From contig JACKNO010000004.1 of assembly GCA_024234815.1 (NCBI GenBank), positions 186,001-250,000 on the forward strand: a stretch of 64,000 nt of DNA, written 5' to 3'. The position numbers and the translations under genes were made by a program. Positions 9,803 through 18,852 of this stretch are shown one piece after another. The stretch's first letter is position 1. Each line of letters opens with the position of its first letter. The stretch is from Pseudomonadales bacterium (lineage in GTDB: Bacteria > Pseudomonadota > Gammaproteobacteria > Pseudomonadales > Halieaceae). Below the pieces are notes generated by a model. It had not been told where the DNA came from. It made no database searches and worked only from the letters and a program-made list of their open reading frames with translations.

Positions 9803-11617
9803 ATGAACGCGCCAGTGTGGGACCTGTCAATAGCCTACAGCGGAACCGATGATCCCGCGATCGCGGTCGATATCGCCTTTGTTCGTGAGTGCCTGGACAG
9901 GCTTGCCGGTTGGCAGTCGGCGGCGGCTGACTGCGCTACCCTGCAGCGAGCCCTGAGCCTGGCAGAACTTGCCCGTATCCGGGCCTGTAATCTTTTCGAG
10001 TACAGTGGCTGCCTGTTGGCCGTGGACAGCGGCGACGAGGCGGCCCGCAAGCTCAGTGGGCAGGTGGACGTGCTCTTGGCCGATCTGACCCAGGCTTTCG
10101 AGCCCTTCGACGATCAGCTGGTTCGAATGCCGATGCCGGAATTGGACAAGGTGCTCGCCGGCGAGGATGACAGTGGCCCCCTGGAACGTTTCCGCTTCCA
10201 GATCGATTTGCAGCGCGAACTGCGCGACAGCAGGCTGAGCGTGGGTCAGGAACAGCTGCTCGCCGCCATGACGGTGGATGGCCGCAATGCCTGGTCACGG
10301 CTTTACGACCGCCTTACCGGGGGGCTGGATGTAGAACTCGAACTGCCCGACGGCAGCCGCGAGCGCATTGGCCTGTCCCAGGCGGCGAGTATTTTGTACG
10401 GCGGCGACACGCTGCGCAGGGAGCCGGCCTGGCGCGGGGTGAGGGCCCAGATGGAGGTGCATGCGGAGTCCATCGCGGCCATTCTCAACGCCTTGTCCGG
10501 TTGGCGTCTCAGCGAATACGAGAAGCGCTCCCATACCCGGCCAGTACACTTTCTAGACCCCAGCCTGCATGACAGTCGAATCCAGCGCGCTACCCTGGAC
10601 ACCCTGTTGCAGGTGGCCTGGGACAATGTGGATGTCGGGCGAAAAGCGGCGAAGTTGATGGCCGGAACGTATGGGACCGACACGCTGCAGCCATGGGACC
10701 AGTTCGCCGCCATGCCGGCGCCGGCAGGGGTGCAGGCCCGGGAGTACAGTTTTTCAGAGGCCATCGACATTATCAGGGAGTGCTTCGCCGGAGTGCATCC
10801 CGAGATGGGAGAGTTCGTCGACATCATGGTCAAGCGCCGCTGGATAGACGCCGCACCGCAGCCGCGCAAACAGCTGGGGGCATTCTGTGGCGGTTTCTCC
10901 GTGCACCGGACCCCGGTGGTATTCATGACCTGGGGCAACAGCATGTCGGATGTCCTGACCCTGGCGCATGAACTGGGTCACGCCTTTCATTCCTGGGTCA
11001 TGCGGGACATGCCCTACAGCCACAGTGACTATCCGATGACCCTGGCGGAAACCGCGTCCATTTTCGCCGAGAGCGTGGTGCGCGACTCCCTGCTGGCCAG
11101 GGCCGAATCCGGTTATGAGCGCCGCCAGATGCTGTTCGAGGAAATGTCCTCGGCACTGGGTTTCCTGGTCAATATCCCGGTGCGCTATGAATTCGAGCGC
11201 GCGTTCTACGAGCAGCGCGCGCAGGGCGAACTCAGCGTCAGGGCCCTGCGCGAACTGATGGCTTCGGCCTGGTCGCGCTGGTACGGCGATTCAATGAGCC
11301 AGGTGGACGATATGTTCTGGGCCAGCAAGCTGCACTTCAGCATTGCCGAGGTCAGTTTCTATAATTACCCCTACCTGTTCGGCTACCTGTTCAGCATGGG
11401 CGTCTACGCGCAGCGCGAGCAGCGCGGGCAGGCATTCTTCCCGGATTACCTCAGGCTGTTGCGCGCCACCGGTTCCGCGAGCGCCGAGGACCTCGCACGC
11501 GAGCATTTGCAGGTGGATCTGGCGAAGCCCGACTTCTGGCAGGCCAGTGTCGATATTGCTCGCGCCCGGATAGACGACTTTGAAAAGTTGCTGTTGGAGG
11601 AGCGTCTTCAGGGATAG
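9803..11617 (+). CDS. M3-family oligoendopeptidase (PepF-like)
   Basis: 604 residues. The zinc-site motif HELGHAFHSW near residues 388-397, with LAETASIFAES about 25 residues later supplying the third zinc ligand, identifies an M3B metallopeptidase. No signal peptide, so it is a cytoplasmic enzyme cleaving oligopeptides. The start at 9803 was picked because CAGGGAGA lies 4-5 bases upstream. It is followed by a strong hairpin before the convergent IPTL gene. Single-gene unit. Confidence 0.88.
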   Translation: MNAPVWDLSIAYSGTDDPAIAVDIAFVRECLDRLAGWQSAAADCATLQRALSLAELARIRACNLFEYSGCLLAVDSGDEAARKLSGQVDVLLADLTQAFEPFDDQLVRMPMPELDKVLAGEDDSGPLERFRFQIDLQRELRDSRLSVGQEQLLAAMTVDGRNAWSRLYDRLTGGLDVELELPDGSRERIGLSQAASILYGGDTLRREPAWRGVRAQMEVHAESIAAILNALSGWRLSEYEKRSHTRPVHFLDPSLHDSRIQRATLDTLLQVAWDNVDVGRKAAKLMAGTYGTDTLQPWDQFAAMPAPAGVQAREYSFSEAIDIIRECFAGVHPEMGEFVDIMVKRRWIDAAPQPRKQLGAFCGGFSVHRTPVVFMTWGNSMSDVLTLAHELGHAFHSWVMRDMPYSHSDYPMTLAETASIFAESVVRDSLLARAESGYERRQMLFEEMSSALGFLVNIPVRYEFERAFYEQRAQGELSVRALRELMASAWSRWYGDSMSQVDDMFWASKLHFSIAEVSFYNYPYLFGYLFSMGVYAQREQRGQAFFPDYLRLLRATGSASAEDLAREHLQVDLAKPDFWQASVDIARARIDDFEKLLLEERLQG

Positions 11618-11734
11618 TCTGTGCTGGAATAGTCGATGGCGAAACACACCCTGGCTGGGATGATGGTGAAACGCTGCGAGGCCGCGTGAAGGTGATGTGG
11701 AGGTGTAGGAGGTGTTGCGAAGGTTGGGAAGGTG

Positions 11735-11763
11735 CCGGGTGGGCGATACAATCGCGCACCCGG
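11735..11763. terminator. Hairpin between convergent genes, likely bidirectional terminator
   Basis: CCGGGTG, one mismatch, GCGAT, loop ACA, ATCGC, mismatch, CACCCGG: a 12-pair stem with one internal mismatch. It lies in the gap between the peptidase (+) and the IPTL protein (-). No strong T-run follows on either strand, so it may act with Rho. Confidence 0.6.
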
Positions 11764-11773
11764 TTGTCGCTAA

Positions 11774-12388
11774 CTATTTACGCTTTGAGCCAACTCGCAG
11801 GTATCGGGTTGCCGCCCCGAAAAGTGCGACGATCGTAAGGCCAAGAGCGTAGATCGGCATAGTGGGAATCGCGTTCGGGTCACCCACTGTTCCACCGCCC
11901 CCAGCTGCTGTCGGGGTAAGGTTGTTTGATCCATTCAGTACTACAGGGCCTTGGTTGGTAACGGAGTTCCAGTTACCACCAGTGTTTATATCGAGCGCGA
12001 ATGGAGCGGGTGTGCCGGGCATTTGTACTCCGAGGGTGATGAAGGTGCAAACGGTAGCGTTGCCACTACAGGTATTAATGGTGCCAACACTCGTACCATT
12101 GCCGGTCCAGGTACTGCCGCTGATAGAGCCATTGTAGACCGTGGTGACGCCGAGAACGGCTGTCGGCGGAAGATTGTCTACATCGAGGGTGGTAGTCGTA
12201 GAGATAGTCAGCGTGCCGCTGTCGTCGAACACACCCGTGCCCGAGTCAGTTCCATTCCCGGTAACAATGCCGCCAAGAACGATGGTGCCGCTGTAGGTCA
12301 TTGCTTCCCCCGTGGGGCTCGCAAACGCCTGTGTTGCCATCAGTGCCGCAATAGAGGCCGCAGTTACAACCAAAGGTAATTTCATCAT
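11774..12388 (-). CDS. Secreted Thr/Gly-rich protein with IPTL-type C-terminal sorting signal
   Basis: 204 residues: signal peptide (LPLVVTAASIAALMATQAFA), then a low-complexity Thr/Ser/Gly/Asn body rich in short beta repeats. It ends with IPTMPIYALGLTIVALFGAA and a basic tail. The IPT motif, membrane segment and Arg/Lys end are the pattern of IPTL-CTERM-like proteins processed by exosortase (XrtH-type systems, from memory). Two cysteines near residues 107-113 could form a disulfide. Probably a surface or matrix protein. No exosortase gene lies in this window. Confidence 0.7.
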   Translation of the reverse strand: MMKLPLVVTAASIAALMATQAFASPTGEAMTYSGTIVLGGIVTGNGTDSGTGVFDDSGTLTISTTTTLDVDNLPPTAVLGVTTVYNGSISGSTWTGNGTSVGTINTCSGNATVCTFITLGVQMPGTPAPFALDINTGGNWNSVTNQGPVVLNGSNNLTPTAAGGGGTVGDPNAIPTMPIYALGLTIVALFGAATRYLRVGSKRK

Positions 12389-12440
12389 AGTTTTATCCCC
12401 TAACCCATTTGATATGTCGGCAACCCGGCTGTCTTCTCAG

Positions 12441-12464
12441 GTGAGGAAGAACTGGTTTCCTCAC
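12441..12464. repeat. Inverted repeat upstream of IPTL gene
   Basis: GTGAGGAA and TTCCTCAC, perfect 8-base arms with an 8-base spacer, centred about 64 bases upstream of the IPTL start. It could be a regulator site or a 5'-leader hairpin; nothing decides between them. Confidence 0.4.
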
Positions 12465-12865
12465 ATTTCAAAGACCCGTGGCATTCCGTCCCAGGCTCTC
12501 GCCTGGTTTGGCTTTTTCCCTTTATTATTGACCCAATGGAAATTTCGCGATCGGAAGTATAATCCCCCGTTTCACCGCGATTTCTCCCGCATTTTCACCA
12601 CACGTCGACTTCAAAACCGAACACTTCCGGGCAGCTGCCAGGTTGTGATCTTTCGAGCGGGGGCAGACTGGATACTGCCCCAGACTACCCGCATCACGAC
12701 GATTATGAAAATTCGACACCAAAGACTAACAGCCATTAGTCTTTTTTCCAATACTCCGGACGGCGAACCTGCAACTATTGCCGATGTACCATCGCGAAGC
12801 GGGTTTGCGCGCCGATCACGCCAGCCAGGCTTGCAATTTCCGCGGCAGTGCCTAGAATGCAAAAA

Positions 12866-12883
12866 ACAATCAGGACTGATTGT
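12866..12883. promoter_or_regulatory. Island operator site 1 (perfect palindrome)
   Basis: ACAATCAGGACTGATTGT: arms ACAATCAG and CTGATTGT are exact reverse complements around two central bases. This is the best match to the consensus built from nine sites. Preceded by an A-run, like most other copies. The nearest downstream gene is the zinc alcohol dehydrogenase at 13160, 277 bases away. Confidence 0.7.
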
Positions 12884-13159
12884 ATTTGGGTAATGGCAGT
12901 ACCGTCAAGGGGGTAGCCTCATCCAACAATAAGAAACTGTGGCGAGATTCCCGATAGACTCCCGGCGCCGTCATTCACCCCGCATTTTTTCTCCTACAGT
13001 ACCGCTTTGCGTGTGGCAGGTCTGGTTACGGGGTAAGCTCAGCCTGGCCGAATCACGACAGCGTATGCGGTGAACCTGTCAGGCGCGCCGACACAGGCTG
13101 GCAACGGGTTGCTGGAAACACCAACACACAACACACTCACAGACATAGAGGGCAGGGCG

Positions 13160-14179
13160 ATGAAAGCGGCAGTATTCAAGGGTGCGGGGCAGCCCATGCA
13201 GGTGGAAACAGTAAGCGACCCGGATCCCGCCGAACGACAACTGGTAGTGGAGGTCGCCTACTGCGGTATCTGCGGCACCGACCTGCACTCCACTCGCGAG
13301 GGCCCGGCCATGCTGCCCTGCAACTCGGTGCTGGGGCATGAGTTCGTGGGTGAGGTGGTGGCGCTGGGCAAGGGGCTGCAGTCGCACTGGCAGCAGGGTG
13401 ACCGCGTCTGCGCGCTGCCCTTTATCAGTTGTGGTCACTGCGCGGCCTGTGTCACGGGGCGCCCGTTTGAGTGCGCAAGCATCTCCTGTATCGGCCTGGA
13501 TGCGCCCGGGGGATTTGCTGAATACGTCGCCACGTCCGAATGCAATACCCTGAAGCTGCCGGATCAACTGAGCACGCTGGATGCGGCGCTTATCGAGCCC
13601 CTGGCGGTTGGCCTGCACGCCGTGCGCGCAAGCGGCCTGCAGGCCGGACAGCGCGTGCTGATCACCGGAGCCGGGCCGATCGGTCTGGCCGTTGCACTCT
13701 GGGCGCGGTTCATGGGAGCCCGGGACGTGGTGGTGAGCGAACCGGCGCACGATCGCCGGGCGCTCGCCCTGTCAATGGGGGCAACCGCCGTGGTGCAGCC
13801 GACCCCCGATCTCGCTGAACAGTTCGCCGAGGTCGCCGGCGGGCCGGCGGATGTGATTTTCGAGTGCGTCGGCGCGCCGGGGCTTATTCAGCAGTGCATC
13901 GAGATCGCCCCGCGTCGGGCGATGCTGGTGCCGGTGGGCGTCTGCGAACAACCGGACACTATTTTGCCGTTCCCCGCGCTGATCAAGGAGTTGTCCATTC
14001 GCTTCGCCATCGCATATACCCGCGACGACTACGAGACGGTGATCACCATGCTGGCACAGGGCCGTATCAATGCCGCGCCGATGGTAACCCAGGTGGTTTC
14101 ACTGGATGAGATGCCCGCCGCTTTTGAGGCCCTGCGCTCACCGTCGAACCAGTGCAAGGTGCTTACGCGGTTAAAATAA
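13160..14179 (+). CDS. Zinc-dependent alcohol dehydrogenase (MDR family)
   Basis: 339 residues. Catalytic zinc residues in CGICGTDLH and GHEF, and the structural zinc cysteines in the C-x2-C-x2-C-x7-C run CGHCAACVTGRPFEC. A Rossmann motif GAGPIGLA near residue 170 points to an NAD(P)-linked dehydrogenase of the threonine/sorbitol-dehydrogenase type. The start at 13160 follows a GGCAGGG-like site; a longer in-frame GTG start at 13070 is less convincing. It lies downstream of operator 1 and upstream of a decayed acyl-CoA synthetase. It likely oxidises an alcohol intermediate of the island's pathway; substrate unknown. Confidence 0.85.
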   Translation: MKAAVFKGAGQPMQVETVSDPDPAERQLVVEVAYCGICGTDLHSTREGPAMLPCNSVLGHEFVGEVVALGKGLQSHWQQGDRVCALPFISCGHCAACVTGRPFECASISCIGLDAPGGFAEYVATSECNTLKLPDQLSTLDAALIEPLAVGLHAVRASGLQAGQRVLITGAGPIGLAVALWARFMGARDVVVSEPAHDRRALALSMGATAVVQPTPDLAEQFAEVAGGPADVIFECVGAPGLIQQCIEIAPRRAMLVPVGVCEQPDTILPFPALIKELSIRFAIAYTRDDYETVITMLAQGRINAAPMVTQVVSLDEMPAAFEALRSPSNQCKVLTRLK

Positions 14180-14263
14180 CTCCCTGTTTGAAGTACGCCG
14201 CTCGCAGTCCGCGGCGCACAGGGTCACTCGCTGGATAACCGGTAGAGACCGGGCAGCTTTGGA

Positions 14264-14807
14264 ATGAGTTGCTGGAATATCGGTGAGGCGATCTATCAAC
14301 TGGGACGCAGTGAGATAGCGGATTACCCGGCCCTGATTCATGACGACCAGGTGATTTCCAGTTGGGCCGGCGCGCCACCGGCCTGGCGCGCGGACACTGG
14401 ACGACGAGCTGCGGGACGTGATGACCGGCGATCGCTGCACACTGCGGGCAGACGGCAACCTGGTGCTATCGGGCCGCGACAGCACCGTGATCAATGCCGG
14501 TGGCGAGAAAGTCTACACGGTAGAAGTGGAGCGCGTGCTGGTGGAGCATCCCGCCGTCAGCGATGCCCTGGTGGTTGGCCTGCCGCATCCGCGTTTCGGC
14601 AAGATGGTGGTGGCGGTGGTGGAGGGGCCGGGCCTGACTGCCGACAACCTCGAGGCCGATGTCATCGCCGCTCACGCCGCAAGGCATCTGGCGGATTACA
14701 AGGTGCCGAGGAAAATCTTCGCGATCGACTCTTTGCAGCGGGCGCCAAACGGTAAACCCGATTACGCCTTTGTCACGGCCTATGCGCAGAACTGTGCGGA
14801 TGCCTGA
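14264..14807 (+). pseudogene. Acyl-CoA synthetase remnant with large internal deletion
   Basis: The first about 35 codons (WNIGEAIYQLGRSE, YPALIHDDQVIS) look like the N-terminus of an adenylate-forming acyl-CoA ligase. A frameshift near 14355 leads into LGRRATGLAR, then the sequence jumps to the C-terminal domain: RADGNLVLSGRDS, INAGGEKVYTVEVERVL and DYKVPRKIF ending near 14800. Some 350 residues, including the AMP-binding P-loop, are missing. The surviving C-terminal frame (14418-14807) still includes PNGKPD with its catalytic Lys region, but cannot form an active enzyme alone. It sits just after the ADH gene, as if once in its operon. Confidence 0.75.
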
Positions 14808-14891
14808 CGCACGGTGGGCGGGATGGATTTTTCCTGTGCTTCCGGCACGCCTGGAAAGCGCGGCGCGATAGCGGTCGATCAAGTCGCTTGA

Positions 14892-15320
14892 TCAGTTCCT
14901 GCCTGACGCTGTTCCATTACGCAGTGCCAGCCACCAGTGGGCGGGATTGATGGGGAACTGCATCGCCTGCTCGCGCACGGCACCGGGCTCGGTATCAGAC
15001 ACCGACTGCTCATGGGTCGCAGGCAATTCGCAGGCGCCCTGCACCGGGTCGATGACTTCGAGGTCCAGGGCGGCGATACAGGCCTGGAACTTTTCCATCT
15101 GGCTTTCGTGGTGGTCACTGGCCTGGTGCCGCCAGAACGCCAGGTTGTCCTCGAACGACAGCAGGCAGTAATAGCAACCGGGGTCGCGGCCCCGCCAGTA
15201 CTCGTAACGCAATACGCCTGTCTCCGTGCCGTGTGTCTGCCGGTACATGTAGGCCATCACGTCCTCGAACTCGCGTTCCCTGCCGGCGTGCACCTGGATT
15301 TTTGCGAGCAGGCTGCTCAT
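14892..15320 (-). CDS. Antibiotic biosynthesis monooxygenase (ABM)-like protein
   Basis: 142 residues. The first about 95 fit the dimeric ABM ferredoxin-like fold (LAKIQVHAGREREFEDVMAY, CYYCLLSFEDNLAFWRHQ with a typical Trp/His pair). The last 45 residues are an extra tail. Its start overlaps the stop of the P450 gene by 4 bases (ATGA), so it is translationally coupled to it. ABM proteins are small cofactor-free oxygenases or stress proteins; this one may help the P450 step. No start other than 15320 fits the coupling. Confidence 0.7.
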   Translation of the reverse strand: MSSLLAKIQVHAGREREFEDVMAYMYRQTHGTETGVLRYEYWRGRDPGCYYCLLSFEDNLAFWRHQASDHHESQMEKFQACIAALDLEVIDPVQGACELPATHEQSVSDTEPGAVREQAMQFPINPAHWWLALRNGTASGRN

Positions 15321-16732
15321 GGCTGGTCCGGCAGCGCGGCTTTGCTGAAGCGCAACTTCAGGGCGAGCGTGCCCAGCATGATACCGCTCTGGTGCTCGAA
15401 GGTATTGCCATCGGCGTATTCCAGGCCATCGAGCCTGGCGCAAAAACGTTCCCAGGCGATCACCTGTTCCAGCCGCGAAATGCCCGCCCCGGGGCAGGTG
15501 CGCGGTCCCTGGGAAAAACTCAGGTGGGACCCCGGGGATTTTCGCTCGATATCGAACTCGTACGGGCAGGGGTACTGCTGGGGGTCGACGTTGCCCGCCG
15601 CGAAGCGTATATGCAGGATGGAGCCTGCGGGCACCCGGACGCCCTGGAACACCTCGTCTTGAGTCGTCACGCGTGTGGACAGGCCCTGGGTAGGTGCCCG
15701 CAGGCGCATACACTCCTCGGTGAAGGCGCGAATCTTGCCGGTATCCGACCTCAGCTCCCGGAAGCGGGCGGGTTTGTTGCACAGCAGTTGCGCCGCTTCC
15801 TCCAGGGCGTACTGCGTGGTTTCGAGCCCGCCGAGCACCATCAGGTAGATGATTCCGATGATTTCAGCGTCGCTCAGCTTGCGATCGAGAGCCTTGTAGT
15901 GAATCTGGGTGAGCGCGCTGATCATGTCGTCTCCAGGCCGGGCGCGCTTGCCCGTCACATGCCCCGCCAGATACTCGGCGAAGCCCTTGATCCGCCCTGC
16001 CTGCTCCGCGGTTTCTTCCGCGCTCAACTGGTTCATGTGTCCGCGCCCGTACACGAACTGGGCGACCTGCGCCTGGCCCCAGGCCGCCAGTCTGGGCAGG
16101 TCAGCCAGCGGTAAACCCAGTACCCGGGCCATTACGATCTGGGGCAGGGGGCGCGCAAATTCGTCGATGAACTCGACTGTACCCTTGCCGTCGCCGTCAT
16201 CCCTGTTTATCCAGTTGTCGATCAACTCGTCAGCCACCCGGGTGATCATCTTGCTGTGGCGTTTCGCCCCCGGCCCGACCCAGGGGTCGGTAAGTTCCTG
16301 GCGATGTGCCCGCCACAAGGCGAGGGTAGGGCGCAGGGTACATGCCGAATGCAGGGCGAGATCAAAGCGCGCGGCGTCCGGTGGCGGCGACTCGCCCCTG
16401 TCCAGCGCGGCCTGCAGCTCGGCAACCATCAGGCTCATGACCGGCGTAAAACGCTCCGGGTCCTTCACCACCTGTTCGATATCCGCGTAGCGGGTGAGTA
16501 CAAAGGCATCCCCGGTCCCATCGAGACCTTCGCCCGGCAATACCAGCACCGGCGCTTCCCGGTGCAGGATGGGGTAGGCCTCGTACCAGTGCTCCTGCGC
16601 ACCGGGGCCGAAAAGGTCGACGTCGGCCAGTGATACGGGGCAGCGCATGGGGCCCAGGCGGTGATTGGCCGTTTTCGCCGCCATGTCGGCAGCGGTATTT
16701 GCCGGCGTCTTTTCAGGTATATGGTCGGGCAT
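15317..16732 (-). CDS. Cytochrome P450 (first)
   Basis: 471 residues. The heme-binding loop FSQGPRTCPGAG carries the Cys ligand; the I-helix has GGLETT in place of the usual AGxxT; the K-helix ExxR is in EECMRL. No membrane anchor, so this is a soluble class I bacterial P450 needing ferredoxin and a reductase, neither encoded next to it apart from the Rieske ferredoxin at 18410. The start at 16732 lacks a good ribosome site; Met17 or Met29 are alternatives. It shares a promoter region with the divergent Rieske oxygenase and lies near operator 2 and a weak extra site at 16769. Confidence 0.88.
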   Translation of the reverse strand: MPDHIPEKTPANTAADMAAKTANHRLGPMRCPVSLADVDLFGPGAQEHWYEAYPILHREAPVLVLPGEGLDGTGDAFVLTRYADIEQVVKDPERFTPVMSLMVAELQAALDRGESPPPDAARFDLALHSACTLRPTLALWRAHRQELTDPWVGPGAKRHSKMITRVADELIDNWINRDDGDGKGTVEFIDEFARPLPQIVMARVLGLPLADLPRLAAWGQAQVAQFVYGRGHMNQLSAEETAEQAGRIKGFAEYLAGHVTGKRARPGDDMISALTQIHYKALDRKLSDAEIIGIIYLMVLGGLETTQYALEEAAQLLCNKPARFRELRSDTGKIRAFTEECMRLRAPTQGLSTRVTTQDEVFQGVRVPAGSILHIRFAAGNVDPQQYPCPYEFDIERKSPGSHLSFSQGPRTCPGAGISRLEQVIAWERFCARLDGLEYADGNTFEHQSGIMLGTLALKLRFSKAALPDQP

Positions 16733-16768
16733 AGCGGGGAAGTGTAGGGGATTCGCTCTCTATATAAA

Positions 16769-16786
16769 ACAGGCAATACGGTTTGT
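16769..16786. promoter_or_regulatory. Weak candidate island operator
   Basis: ACAGGCAATACGGTTTGT, preceded by TATATAAA, agrees with 12 of 16 consensus arm positions but has poor internal symmetry. It lies 37 bases upstream of the P450 start, so it could serve that side of the divergent promoter. Confidence 0.3.
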
Positions 16787-16919
16787 TTAATCAATGCCCG
16801 GGGCCCACAGCGCTACGCCGAGCGCGGCAGATTTCCTGTGGCGTCGCACCGTGCAGGGTGCGGGCCGAAGAAGCGCGGCAGCTCTTGCATTGGCCCGCCG
16901 GGTCGGTACATACTAAAAA

Positions 16920-16937
16920 ACAGTCGGTCCTGATTGT
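16920..16937. promoter_or_regulatory. Island operator site 2
   Basis: ACAGTCGGTCCTGATTGT, 15 of 16 arm positions matching the consensus, preceded by an A-run. It lies 75 bases upstream of the Rieske oxygenase start (17012) and 188 upstream of the divergent P450. Confidence 0.65.
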
Positions 16938-17011
16938 ATTGTCAGGTGCCAGTTACATTCCGCCCCGCCGCGGATGGATTTGGGCGGGGAACACAAGCGG
17001 GAGATGTTATC

Positions 17012-18406
17012 GTGGTCGATAGTAAAGCGCGTGGAGAAGCGAGGGCCAGCGGCCCGACGGTTGCGGATACTCTGCTGGGAGATCGTTGTCCGGCGCCGAA
17101 ACCCTTGTTGGAGAGCCGCTACGAGTTCCTGGGAGACGAGGATATTCCTTTCAGCCGCTATACCTCCCGCGCTTTCTTCGAGCAGGAGATCGAGCGAGTC
17201 TGGGGCAGGGCCTGGCAATGGGCCTGCCGGGAGGAGCACCTGCAGGAAGTGGGCGATACCTACGTTTACGATATCGGCCCCTACTCGGTCATCGTGGTGC
17301 GCTCGGCGCAGGACACCATCAAGGCCTTCCTGAACAGTTGCACCCACCGCGGCACACGGATTCTGGCCGCCGAGGGCAGCGGTTACAGCGGCGGTTTTAC
17401 CTGCCCCTTCCACGGTTGGTCGTGGCAGCTGGACGGAACCATAGACAACATTCCGGCGCGCTGGGACTTTCCCCACGTATGCCCGGAAACACATGATCTG
17501 CAGGCGGTCAGTTGTGAGCGTTGGGGCGGCTTCGTATTTATCAACATCGATCCGCATGCCCGGCCGCTGGCGGAATATCTCGATGTACTGCCGGAGCACT
17601 TCGCACATTTTCCACTGGAGCGCCGCCGCATAAGGCTGCATGTCGAGAAAACGCTTCCCGCCAACTGGAAAGCGGCGCAGGAAGCCTTTATGGAGGCTTA
17701 CCACAACTTCGAGACCCATGACGCTCCCAACGGCGCCAATGCTCAATACGATATTTTCGGCAAGTATGTCAGCCGCTTTATTCACAATATCGGCAACTAC
17801 AGTACCGAGGCGCTTGCAGATTACCCCGGCGACAAGTGGCGTAATCCGCCGCTGACCGAACACGAAATTCTGCAGATTCTCTCGGTGTTCGGGCTGCGGC
17901 ATGAAGAGGTCCCGAAAGGGGAAACCGCTCGCGCCGTGGCCGCCGCCGACCTGCGTGAACGGCTGGGTGAGCAGTGGGGGCTGGACCTGTCCGGCGTCAG
18001 CGACAGCCTGATGCTGGATTCCATCGAGTACCACCTGTTTCCCAATATGTTTTTTTTCCCCGGTATCAATATTCCCATGGCCTATCGTTTCCGGCCCAAT
18101 GGCGATGACGTGGACAGCTGCATATTCGACCTGATGATTCTCGAACCGCTGGGAGACGCTCAGCAGCACCCTGAGCCACCGGAGCCCGTGCGCGTGGGCA
18201 TTGATGAGTCATATACGGTGGTCGAGGACCTGGCCTGGCTGGGCGCCGTTTACGACGAGGACACGGGTAACCTGCAGATGCAGCAGCAGGGCTTTAAAAC
18301 CAGCCGCAAAGCGGGCCTGACCCTGGGTAACTACCAGGAAGCCAGGATTCGTCGCGTGCACATGACGCTGGACGAGTTTATGTCCGGCGCCGACACAAGG
18401 AACTGA
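17012..18406 (+). CDS. Rieske ring-hydroxylating oxygenase, alpha subunit (first)
   Basis: 464 residues. Rieske ligands CTHRGTR and CPFHGW near residues 110-135; mononuclear-iron residues in the WKAAQEAFMEAYHNFETH stretch (E/H/H). I chose GTG at 17012 because CGGGAG lies about 8 bases upstream; a longer TTG start would overlap the operator. It forms a unit with the Rieske ferredoxin three bases downstream. Typical members hydroxylate aromatic or steroid-like rings using O2 and electrons from a ferredoxin. No beta subunit is present, so it should be an alpha-only oligomer. Substrate not known. Confidence 0.88.
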   Translation: MVDSKARGEARASGPTVADTLLGDRCPAPKPLLESRYEFLGDEDIPFSRYTSRAFFEQEIERVWGRAWQWACREEHLQEVGDTYVYDIGPYSVIVVRSAQDTIKAFLNSCTHRGTRILAAEGSGYSGGFTCPFHGWSWQLDGTIDNIPARWDFPHVCPETHDLQAVSCERWGGFVFINIDPHARPLAEYLDVLPEHFAHFPLERRRIRLHVEKTLPANWKAAQEAFMEAYHNFETHDAPNGANAQYDIFGKYVSRFIHNIGNYSTEALADYPGDKWRNPPLTEHEILQILSVFGLRHEEVPKGETARAVAAADLRERLGEQWGLDLSGVSDSLMLDSIEYHLFPNMFFFPGINIPMAYRFRPNGDDVDSCIFDLMILEPLGDAQQHPEPPEPVRVGIDESYTVVEDLAWLGAVYDEDTGNLQMQQQGFKTSRKAGLTLGNYQEARIRRVHMTLDEFMSGADTRN

Positions 18407-18409
18407 TTC

Positions 18410-18754
18410 ATGACAAACGCCGTTTATCGTCACGTCGCCCGCTTGGCGGATATTCCAGCCGGGAAAACCCTGTGTGTCGTGGTCGAAGGTCGCGAGATTC
18501 TCCTGTGCCACACGGCGGATGGAGTATTTGCGATGGACAACCTGTGCTCCCACGCCGCCGCTCGCCTGTGCGAGGGCAGGCTCAAGGGGCATCGTATTAT
18601 TTGCCCGCTGCACGGGGCGGCTTTCGATATACGCGATGGCAGCGCCCTGAGCAGGCCGGCCTCGGTCGCGATCGGGACTTATCCGGTGAAGCTTGAAGGC
18701 GAGGATATACTGCTGGCCTGGGAATCCGGTGCAGCGGAGCTTGCGAGAGGCTGA
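18410..18754 (+). CDS. Rieske-type [2Fe-2S] ferredoxin
   Basis: 114 residues, a bare Rieske domain: LCSHAAARLC and CPLHGAAFD supply the Cys2-His2 ligands. It starts 3 bases after the upstream Rieske oxygenase, so it is most likely its electron donor. As the only ferredoxin in the island it might also serve the other Rieske enzymes or the P450s. No ferredoxin reductase gene is present; one must come from elsewhere. Confidence 0.88.
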   Translation: MTNAVYRHVARLADIPAGKTLCVVVEGREILLCHTADGVFAMDNLCSHAAARLCEGRLKGHRIICPLHGAAFDIRDGSALSRPASVAIGTYPVKLEGEDILLAWESGAAELARG

Positions 18755-18816
18755 CGGGTTGCTGCGCTTGTGTACGCGTTCTAATGCCGCAATCAGCGAA
18801 ATCGCAGGCAACAAAA

Positions 18817-18834
18817 AGCCCCGCAAGCGGGGCT
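18817..18834 (-). terminator. Rho-independent terminator (minus strand)
   Basis: AGCCCCGC and GCGGGGCT form an 8-pair GC-rich stem. On the minus strand it is followed by TTTTTG, directly downstream of the VPLPA-CTERM gene. It may also stop plus-strand transcripts from the ferredoxin, without a T-run. Confidence 0.8.
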
Positions 18835-18852
18835 ATGCGTCGAGAGCGAATA

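Larger units (their letters stand above)
12389..13159. other. 771-base intergenic region
   Basis: Holds a perfect 8-base inverted repeat (12441-12464) upstream of the IPTL gene and the best copy of the island operator (12866-12883). The remaining 500 bases show no gene I can support; open frames there look like chance. The stretch from the operator to the ADH start is an unusually long leader. Confidence 0.5.

Noticed and set aside
12312..12893. 193-codon plus-strand frame
   Set aside because: Overlaps the start of the IPTL gene and the intergenic region, no family signs, unlike codon use; chance frame.
13070..13159. N-terminal extension of the alcohol dehydrogenase
   Set aside because: Low-complexity, no family conservation; the ATG at 13160 begins the conserved fold.
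14937..16114. Long plus-strand frames over the ABM and P450 genes
   Set aside because: Antisense shadows of genes with clear motifs on the other strand.
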